NCBI GenBank assembly: GCA_963971305.1
Contig: OZ020308.1
Span: forward strand, 20,891,838 to 20,955,837
Length of the DNA: 64,000 nucleotides
Origin: Arcuatula senhousia
Taxonomy: Eukaryota > Mollusca > Bivalvia > Mytilida > Mytilidae
Direction: 5' to 3'
Under the pieces are notes generated by a model, which searched no databases, was not told the DNA's origin, and was given only the letters and a program-made list of their open reading frames with translations. Position 1 is the first letter of the stretch, and every line of letters starts with the position of its first letter. This document shows positions 62,732-64,000 of the stretch, in pieces. The position numbers and the translations under genes were made by a program.

Positions 62732-64000
62732 TCTGTTTTCTCTGTTTACACTTTAAATCATCTGAAAGCATACTATTATTTTGAATATAAATAAGATATT
62801 CATGTACTGAAACATGAAAGCTTATAATCTCCAATGTGGGTCACCAACAACAAAACAACAAGGACAAATTCAAATTTTTTTACAGGTCCATTAGGGAAGG
62901 TTTTTTTGGTACACAGTGCCTCACAACATAACAATGGCACAAAATAAAGATAACTTAAAGTCTTGCAATATCACCCTTCAAATAATCTTATTTTACCGAA
63001 ATCATTTAATGGCTAATGTTTATATAAAAAAAACATAAAGGTGTAAAAATTGCTTAAACACCATATTCAAAGAGTAATGCATAGCCACCAAAATGAATTT
63101 CACTCATTGTTTCAAGATTTTTTTTAGTTTAAACAGGGTTATTATTGCTTACCCTAATGGATATACACTGACATATCATTATGTAAAGTTTATCTAGAAA
63201 TAGATTTTATTTGCTCCAATAACACAGATAGAAAATAACAGATATGAAAAAATTGTAGATGTGTAATTTATAACAGAAATCACAATAATGAAAATATTGA
63301 ATTAAGTTTTGTTTTGGCTACAATCTGCAACAAACATACGGAATTTTTTTTTCTTCAAAATGTGTATTTCAAAATGAAATTTAAGTGCTAGAAAAAATTG
63401 ATATATTAAGATACATGTATAGTGCTTATTTAATTTTACAAAAGCCTGAAAATTAGCTCAGGCTTAAGCAAGATCTGTGTTTTGTGGGTTACTCACAGCT
63501 GCTTCTGTTAATTTTAATTGGCAATATGTTTTAAAAAAATAATTGCGCCCATGTTGGGAGAATCACAATGCCTTATGGATGGTTCCACCTCCAACACCCA
63601 CATTTTCCTCTGATTCTGTTACAAAACTGGTTGAATGAAATCATTGAATACTGATCCATGTCTTCAATCTGTTGAAATATTTGTTTTTTTTATAATTGAG
63701 AGCTAAAAACAAAAATGTGTACTTATTCTGCCTAATGTCATGCGACTCAAAATATGATGGAGAAAACAATCTACGTACATTTTGTACCGGAAGTCTACCA
63801 TTCATTAAACTTAAGAAAATAATTTTCAAAAACCTGAACATGTGCAGAAAAAGGATAGGATATACTACAGCGCATTGTCCCTAAATTCTTGTCCTATTGA
63901 ATCATATTTAATTCAGTTGTAGAATTTCATCCACTGGAGCTTTTAATGTCATGGTTTTTTTCATATTATTAAATAAAAAATCAAAGTAACATAACAGTTT
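62732..64000 (-). other. 5' flank of the Rab gene
   Basis: Contains the 5' UTR and presumably the promoter of the minus-strand Rab gene. A repeat related to 57604-57760 is at about 63735-63895. No further exon or RNA gene can be supported. Confidence 0.4.

Overview
This window is eukaryotic nuclear DNA. It is AT-rich, has GT-AG introns up to 11 kb, and is crowded with short interspersed and tandem repeats. The repeat style (terminal-inverted-repeat elements with minisatellite cores, blocks rich in GTCCGTC/GTCGTC, many small foldback MITEs) together with the metazoan genes suggests a lophotrochozoan, most likely a bivalve mollusc such as a marine mussel. That placement is inference; no species marker is present.

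Layout. (1) About 2.3-4.3 kb, plus strand: the last three coding exons of an unrecognised protein with a lysine-rich tail. (2) About 4.3-12.6 kb: repeats, including three TGTCTCGCCTGC elements and the decayed 3' end of a non-LTR retrotransposon. (3) About 12.6-13.0 kb, minus strand: a broken C-type lectin domain. (4) 14.5-19.4 kb, minus strand: an intronless DEAH-box helicase / RRM / KH-like / RING-IBR-RING gene of the DEAH11/DEAH12 type. It is interrupted by a 402-bp MITE flanked by a perfect 8-bp target duplication and also carries an in-frame TGA in the IBR. (5) 20.3-46.2 kb, plus strand: a complete seven-exon nucleoredoxin gene (420 aa) whose two large introns hold most of the mobile elements. 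One is a three-layer nest (35.2-39.2 kb) in which two layers have clear target duplications and the outer one a weaker 6-bp match. Its 3' UTR contains decayed tandem copies of the end of its own coding sequence. (6) 54.5-62.7 kb, minus strand: a complete nine-exon Rab34/Rab36-type small GTPase (267 aa) ending in CCDM, with two large AGCTCACCTG-family elements in its introns.

The genes do not form a pathway. Nucleoredoxin is a cytosolic/nuclear thioredoxin-fold regulator, the Rab is a membrane-traffic/ciliary GTPase, and the helicase-E3 is an RNA-linked ubiquitin ligase architecture that appears inactivated in this haplotype. The strongest unusual signals are the MITE-disrupted helicase-RBR gene, the nested transposons, the gene-end minisatellite in nucleoredoxin, and two repeat families that keep the same termini but carry unrelated minisatellite cores.
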